This document shows positions 7,145-10,394 of a DNA stretch of 10,394 nt, piece by piece. The notes beneath the pieces are model-generated. The model saw only the letters and a program-made list of their open reading frames with translations. It did no database searches and was not told where the DNA came from. The DNA is from an uncultured Finegoldia sp. GTDB lineage: Bacteria; Bacillota; Clostridia; Tissierellales; Peptoniphilaceae. The translations under genes and the position numbers were made by a program. The DNA lies in the NCBI RefSeq assembly GCF_900766215.1, contig NZ_CAAFUQ010000028.1, forward strand, positions 1-10,394, in the 5' to 3' direction. Each line of letters opens with the position of its first letter. The stretch's first letter is position 1.

Positions 7145-7152
7145 TGTTATAG
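7128..7152. promoter_or_regulatory. Possible GntR operator over the -10 element
   Basis: TTGTAAC (7128-7134) and GTTATAG (7146-7152) form an imperfect inverted repeat, 5 of 7 pairs, centred on 7140 and thus on the -10 box. YtrA-like GntR repressors commonly bind palindromes over their own promoters. This is inference from position and partial symmetry. Confidence 0.35.
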
Positions 7153-7174
7153 AACAGATGAGAAAGGAGATAAT

Positions 7175-7531
7175 ATGCAATTTGATGATAATAAGCCTAT
7201 CTACATTCAAATCGTAGATTATTTTAAATACAAAATAATTAGGCAAGAATTAAAGTCTTCTGATAAAATTCCTTCTGTCAGAGAAACTGCGAAAGAATTA
7301 AACGTAAATCCCAACACAGTTCAACGTGCTTATGCAGAGTTGGAAAGCTGTGGAATTACTATGAGTAAACGAGGACTTGGTTCATTTGTCGATGTCGACG
7401 AAGATAAATTAAAAGCTTTGAAAAATGATATGGCACAACAATTGATAGATGATTTCTTAAACGAAATGTATCAAATGAATATGCCAAAAGAAAAATTAAT
7501 AGAACTTATAGATGAAAGGTGGAAAAAATGA
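7175..7531 (+). CDS. GntR-family (YtrA-like) transcriptional repressor
   Basis: The 118-residue protein is short, with a winged-helix DNA-binding domain at about residues 8-75 and only a small helical tail (80-118), typical of the YtrA subfamily rather than GntR proteins with large ligand domains. The family signature is clear: IPSVRETAKELNVNPNTVQR (32-51), then AYAELE and a wing around GLGSFV (67-72). The start is ATG 7175 with GAAAGGAG (7162-7169) upstream; an upstream GTG at 7136 lies inside the promoter and is rejected. Its stop overlaps the ABC ATPase start as ATGA (7528-7531). Such regulators usually repress their own ABC operon and respond to cell-envelope stress or antibiotics; the inducer here is unknown. 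Confidence 0.92.
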   Translation: MQFDDNKPIYIQIVDYFKYKIIRQELKSSDKIPSVRETAKELNVNPNTVQRAYAELESCGITMSKRGLGSFVDVDEDKLKALKNDMAQQLIDDFLNEMYQMNMPKEKLIELIDERWKK

Positions 7532-8232
7532 GTGTACTCGAAATAAAAAATTTGTCGAAGAAATACGGCAACAAACAAGCACTTAAAGATGTATCATTTA
7601 CAGCCGAAAAAGGAGAAGTCATCGGACTTCTAGGTCCAAATGGTTCTGGCAAGACAACTTTAATCAAAATTTTAGCTGGAATAATAAAAAAATACGAAGG
7701 CGAAGTGAAGATTGATTCACAAAATGTTAATTACAAGACAAAAGAATTCGTAAGTTATTTGCCAGACAGATTTTTTCTAGACCCGAACTTAACTATCGCT
7801 CAAACACAAGCATTGTTCGAAGATTTCTATTCTGATTTTGATGTCGAAAAATTCAGCAGATTTATTGAACAAATGAGTTTGGACAAGAATATGAAAGTCA
7901 GCAATCTATCTAAAGGTATGACTGAAAAGTTGAACTTGGCGCTTGTATTATCTCGTCACGCTAAGCTTTTCATTATTGATGAGCCAATCGCAGGAGTTGA
8001 CCCTGTAGCTCGTGAACAAATCTTAGATGCAATCATAGACAATATTGATCCCGACTCTACCCTATTGATTACTACTCACTTGGTTAGAGACATCGAGAGG
8101 ATTTTCGACAGAGTAATCATGCTCAGCAAAGGTTCTGTAGAATTAAATGATAGCGTAGAAAATTTGAGATCTACTTACAACAAAGGCATAGAAGATGTTT
8201 ACAAACAAATTTTTGGAGGTCACCATGCTTAA
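7528..8232 (+). CDS. ABC transporter ATP-binding protein (YtrB-like)
   Basis: This 234-residue cytoplasmic ATPase drives the permease encoded next. Motifs in order are Walker A GPNGSGKT (36-43), a Q-loop region YLPDR (77-81) in which Asp replaces the usual Gln, signature LSKGM (127-131) instead of LSGGQ, Walker B LFIIDEP (147-153), D-loop GVD and the switch His in TTH. The LPDR and LSKGM variants are typical of the GntR-linked YtrB-type ATPases. The start is ATG 7528, overlapping the regulator stop by 4 nt, with AAAGGTGG (7515-7522) as ribosome binding site. An in-frame GTG at 7519 lies inside that site and is unlikely to be used. The 3' end overlaps the permease gene by 8 nt. Confidence 0.93.
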   Translation: MSVLEIKNLSKKYGNKQALKDVSFTAEKGEVIGLLGPNGSGKTTLIKILAGIIKKYEGEVKIDSQNVNYKTKEFVSYLPDRFFLDPNLTIAQTQALFEDFYSDFDVEKFSRFIEQMSLDKNMKVSNLSKGMTEKLNLALVLSRHAKLFIIDEPIAGVDPVAREQILDAIIDNIDPDSTLLITTHLVRDIERIFDRVIMLSKGSVELNDSVENLRSTYNKGIEDVYKQIFGGHHA

Positions 8233-9061
8233 ACTTTTAAAACACGACTTAAAAAACAACTTGAAATTATGTTTGATATCATTATTTGTAGGATTGCTAG
8301 GAAACGGATTATTGTATGCGTTGTTCAAAAATTCAATAAAAGCAAACGCTCAAACGATGGGGTTTGTCGAAATGCTTTTCTTGATTTTATGTATACTTGC
8401 AGTATTCGGAAGTTTCTTGGCATTAGCTGTACAAATTGTCATGGTATTCAGACGCGATTACTATTCTGACAGAGGCTATTTGATGTTTACTCTTCCTGTT
8501 AAAAGCAACGACATTTTAATGAGTAAATTATTATTCGCTCTTATATGGACAGTAATCTTTGCTATAGCATTTTCTTTAATAAACTTTTTGGGAATGTATT
8601 TTGTAGGAGAAGCTAAGTTCTTGGAAATGATTAAGTTGGCATTTAACAATCCATACTTTACGGTTTCTCCATTTACATTCATCATTTTGACTGTAAACTT
8701 TATTATAAGTACATTTATTGGATACATTGTAATGTATTTCTCAATAGTTGCTACGAAATCATTGTTTCCATCAAACAAAACTGGCTACTCATGGATTATC
8801 ATTATGATTGTGATTAACGTGGTTATATCTCTAATCGACCAAGAAATATTCCTAAGAGTTCCTTATATAATTTCTTATATTGGAGAAGGAATTGTAAATG
8901 CGAAAGCTGTTGTCCTTGCTGATCCTGGTGATACAATTACAATGAACACATTCACAAAAATAATGGGAATACCAATTACAAGCACTATTATTTGGATATT
9001 GACAGGACTTGGATTATACCAAGCATCAATTAAAATGATGGACAATTCAATAGACATTTAA
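8225..9061 (+). CDS. ABC-2-type permease subunit of the GntR-linked transporter
   Basis: The 278-residue integral membrane protein has hydrophobic segments near 14-35, 48-75, 101-127, 148-176, 189-206 and 248-266, six spans. The cytoplasmic segment RRDYYSDRGYLMFTLPVKSN (76-95) followed by a short helix is the coupling region seen in clostridial ABC-2 permeases ('GYL..TLPV' pattern) and should contact the ATPase. The start is ATG 8225 with GGAGGT (8215-8220) four bases upstream, inside the 3' end of the ATPase gene; an in-frame ATG at 8195 has no such site. It is the last gene of the operon and ends just before a bidirectional terminator. Only one permease gene is present, so the transporter is probably a homodimer or pairs with a product encoded elsewhere. 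The substrate is unknown. Confidence 0.88.
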   Translation: MLKLLKHDLKNNLKLCLISLFVGLLGNGLLYALFKNSIKANAQTMGFVEMLFLILCILAVFGSFLALAVQIVMVFRRDYYSDRGYLMFTLPVKSNDILMSKLLFALIWTVIFAIAFSLINFLGMYFVGEAKFLEMIKLAFNNPYFTVSPFTFIILTVNFIISTFIGYIVMYFSIVATKSLFPSNKTGYSWIIIMIVINVVISLIDQEIFLRVPYIISYIGEGIVNAKAVVLADPGDTITMNTFTKIMGIPITSTIIWILTGLGLYQASIKMMDNSIDI

Positions 9062-9066
9062 ACGAC

Positions 9067-9092
9067 AAAAAGCCTCATGAAGAGGCTTTTTT
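9067..9092. terminator. Bidirectional terminator between convergent operons
   Basis: AAAAAGCCTC (9067-9076), loop ATGAA, GAGGCTTTTT (9082-9091) plus one more T. The stem is GC-rich at its core with A- and T-tracts on both sides, so it can stop the GntR-ABC operon and the opposing CHR transporter operon. Its 3' arm overlaps the stop codon of the minus-strand gene (9091-9093). Confidence 0.85.
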
Positions 9093-9642
9093 AAATTACA
9101 ATTTGATATATTAGTCCTATCGTTGCGCACACGCCGATTATTTTAATGATAGAAACTTTTTTATAATACATTACAAATCCTACAAAAAATGAAATTACAG
9201 CTACAACGTTTATGTTTGTCGTATTAAATGTGCCGTTAAACACTGCCGATTCGAACAAATCGATAAATGCAATGAATATCAGTGCTGCAACTGCAGGTTT
9301 GATCCCTTTTAGTATATAATCCAAAAACTTTAATTCTTTTCCCGAAAAAATCAGCTTAGATAACGGAAGTAGAATAATTAACGCTGGAAAAACCAATCCA
9401 GTAGTTGCTACAACAGCGCCCAGCACGGAATATATTTTCATTCCAACAAAGGTTGCAGAATTTATCGCTATTGGTCCTGGCGTCATTTGCGATATCGTAA
9501 GTACGTCTGTCAATTCTCTAAGACTGATCCATTGATTTTCATTTACTACAAAATTTGTGATAAGTGGAAGTGTTGCATATCCTCCACCAAAAGCGAATAA
9601 TCCAACTTTAAAAAATACCCAGAATAATTTAATCAAAATCAT
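9091..9642 (-). CDS. CHR-family (chromate/anion) transporter, second short subunit
   Basis: The protein is a single CHR domain of about 183 residues, half the size of classical ChrA; such short CHR proteins are encoded in pairs and act as heterodimers in the membrane. Signatures are FFKVGLFAFGGGYATLPLI near the N-terminus and SQMTPGPIAINSATFVG further on, followed by several hydrophobic spans. The start is ATG 9642 with AGGTGG (9648-9653) five bases upstream; an in-frame GTG at 9651 lies in that binding site. It overlaps the first subunit gene by 14 nt, so both are translated together. The family moves chromate outward in known cases; in an anaerobe without visible chromate genes the true anion could be different. 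Confidence 0.88.
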   Translation of the reverse strand: MILIKLFWVFFKVGLFAFGGGYATLPLITNFVVNENQWISLRELTDVLTISQMTPGPIAINSATFVGMKIYSVLGAVVATTGLVFPALIILLPLSKLIFSGKELKFLDYILKGIKPAVAALIFIAFIDLFESAVFNGTFNTTNINVVAVISFFVGFVMYYKKVSIIKIIGVCATIGLIYQIVI

Positions 9643-10183
9643 ATTTGCCACCTACAATCTTTGAATACATTATTCCGATACAAGCACACGCAAGTAAAAT
9701 TATCGCAACGTTTATGTTGAACACAAATCCCATCACAAATGCTAAAATTATTATTCCAATTCCAAGTGCTCTGTCTTTTTTCAAATTTGATTTTGCCAAA
9801 TCCACAACAGTTAAAAATAATATTGCACTGATTGCTCCACTCATACTAATGAGCATCATATTGATAAATGGATTATCGTGAATTTTGTTGTAAATCAAAC
9901 TTACAATCGAAATAATAACCAAGCACGGAAAAGTTGCTGCAAGTACACTTGCAATTGCTCCTTTTGTTTTGTTAATCCTGTATCCCAATAAAATTGATGT
10001 GTTGATAGCCATCGCTCCTGGACAACTTTGTGCCAAGGCGATTATTTTCATCATTTCGTCGTCGTCAATTATTTTTTTGTTCTTAACAAACTCATCTCTG
10101 ATTATAGGAACTATTGTGTATCCTCCGCCAAACGTTACGGCATTAATTTTCAGAAGAGTTTTAAATAAATCAATGTTTTTCAA
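9629..10183 (-). CDS. CHR-family (chromate/anion) transporter, first short subunit
   Basis: This is the first gene of the pair, with about 184 residues. It repeats the domain plan of its partner: FGGGYTIVPII near the N-terminus, then SCPGAMAINTSILLGYR, then hydrophobic spans; its 'CPGAMAIN' differs from the partner's 'TPGPIAIN', as expected for complementary halves. The start is probably TTG 10183, since AGGTG (10190-10194) sits 6 nt upstream; the in-frame GTG at 10192 is part of that binding site. A clear promoter lies just upstream. The gene starts about 50 bases from the end of an IS605-type element. Its function in this organism is inferred only from family. Confidence 0.87.
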   Translation of the reverse strand: MKNIDLFKTLLKINAVTFGGGYTIVPIIRDEFVKNKKIIDDDEMMKIIALAQSCPGAMAINTSILLGYRINKTKGAIASVLAATFPCLVIISIVSLIYNKIHDNPFINMMLISMSGAISAILFLTVVDLAKSNLKKDRALGIGIIILAFVMGFVFNINVAIILLACACIGIMYSKIVGGKYDFD

Positions 10184-10201
10184 AATTATCACCTAGATAA
10201 T

Positions 10202-10230
10202 ATTATCCTATACAATAAAATTTTTTTCAA
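10202..10230 (-). promoter_or_regulatory. Promoter of the CHR transporter operon
   Basis: On the minus strand, TTGAAA (10225-10230), 17-nt spacer, GATAAT (10202-10207); each box matches consensus at 5 of 6 positions. Initiation near 10195 gives a very short leader beginning at the ribosome binding site. The -35 lies 12 nt from the base of the IS605-type hairpin, so the insertion is close to or at the promoter edge. Confidence 0.6.
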
Positions 10231-10242
10231 ATCAAAAATCAT

Positions 10243-10345
10243 CCCCCGGCGTAGCCGGGGGTTTTTCTCATGCGGCCCAAAGGGCCTGTATTACCAGCCA
10301 CGCCTCAATGGCGTTGGTTAGTCCGCCACTTGCAACTTCTACTTG
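10243..10345 (-). ncRNA. Probable omega-RNA scaffold and right end of an IS200/IS605-type element
   Basis: Following the TnpB-like stop codon on the minus strand is a GC-rich, hairpin-dense stretch unlike the rest of the window. Stems in order are GCAA/TTGC, ACGCC-ATTGA-GGCGT, GGCCC-TTT-GGGCC, and an 8-bp CCCCCGGC-TAC-GCCGGGGG. TnpB proteins of this family use an RNA made from the gene's 3' end and the element's right end as guide RNA scaffold, and the position and folding fit. The 5' limit probably extends into the TnpB coding end and the 3' limit (start of guide) is not fixed by the sequence. On the plus strand the last hairpin is followed by TTTTT and looks like a terminator, but no plus-strand gene is there to use it. 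Confidence 0.55.
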
Positions 10346-10394
10346 CTACCCTTTAAAAGGGTCAACTACATCAAATGTTAGTTGTTCACTTAAC
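10346..10394 (-). CDS. tnpB: C-terminal end of a TnpB-like (IS200/IS605) protein, cut by the window edge
   Basis: Only the last 15 codons are in the window. The minus strand from 10393 reads LSEQLTFDVVDPFKG and stops at TAG (10346-10348). The tail 'VVDPFKG'-like ending resembles TnpB C-termini of clostridial elements, from memory. The following sequence is hairpin-rich, as expected for the overlapping omega-RNA. Whether the gene is whole or broken cannot be seen. If intact, it would be an RNA-guided DNA nuclease that maintains the element. A palindrome ACCCTTT-T-AAAGGGT overlaps the stop codon and may be part of the RNA scaffold. Confidence 0.5.
   Translation of the reverse strand, partial: LSEQLTFDVVDPFKG

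Noticed and set aside
7136..7174. Longer N-terminus of the GntR regulator from GTG 7136
   Set aside because: That codon lies within the promoter, before the expected RNA start, while ATG 7175 has a strong ribosome binding site and aligns with the family start.
8476..9057. Minus-strand frames opposite the ABC-2 permease gene
   Set aside because: Hydrophobic residues here arise from the antisense of a membrane protein; there is no ribosome binding site.
10243..10266. Plus-strand hairpin CCCCCGGC-GTA-GCCGGGGG plus T5 as a terminator
   Set aside because: No plus-strand gene leads into it; it is better explained as the right-end hairpin of the IS605-type element read from the other strand.
10276..10345. 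A minus-strand reading frame after the TnpB stop (VEVASGGLTNAIEAWL...) that looks protein-like
   Set aside because: It lacks a start codon and a ribosome binding site, and falls on the stems of the putative omega-RNA; the apparent protein pattern follows from the GC-rich hairpins.
1..10394. CRISPR arrays, tRNA, rRNA and riboswitches
   Set aside because: No regularly spaced direct repeats, no cloverleaf with a CCA-type end and no recognisable riboswitch core were seen on either strand by eye.

Overview
The window is AT-rich, with A/T-biased codons, strong AGGAGG-type ribosome binding sites and tightly packed operons. It carries a SCIFF ranthipeptide locus, a peptide family typical of Clostridia. 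Together these suggest an anaerobic low-GC Firmicute; a Peptoniphilaceae/Finegoldia-like species is my best guess, by inference and not shown directly.

Layout. (1) 1-1585: an almost complete IS3-family (IS150-like) element whose extreme left tip lies outside the window. OrfA has a one-base frameshift and OrfB an in-frame stop, so this copy looks dead. (2) 1634-4097, minus strand: an ABC exporter followed by a membrane protein with a soluble DUF2812-like N-terminus; this operon reads toward the IS, whose right end carries a minus-strand terminator. (3) 4220-7114, plus strand: a SCIFF precursor peptide (49 aa, missed by a length-limited ORF call), a terminator, a new promoter, the radical SAM SCIFF maturase, and a PLP-dependent Orn/Lys/Arg decarboxylase-like gene overlapping the maturase by 8 nt. 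(4) 7116-9061, plus strand: a YtrA-like GntR repressor, ABC ATPase and ABC-2 permease, translationally chained and ending at a bidirectional terminator. (5) 9091-10230, minus strand: a split (two short subunits) CHR-family chromate/anion transporter with its own promoter. (6) 10231-10394: the end of an IS200/IS605-type element on the minus strand, comprising the last 15 codons of a TnpB-like protein and a hairpin-rich 3' region that looks like an omega-RNA and right end.

How the genes may work together. ScfB should install Cys-derived thioether cross-links in ScfA. The divergent ABC exporter has no peptidase domain and could export the matured peptide, with the DUF2812-like membrane protein as partner; this link rests on position only. 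The GntR-ABC operon is a self-contained envelope or efflux module, probably autorepressed. The two mobile elements flank the window and appear to have shaped the regulation of their neighbours: the IS3 copy provides a terminator, and the IS605 end abuts the CHR promoter.
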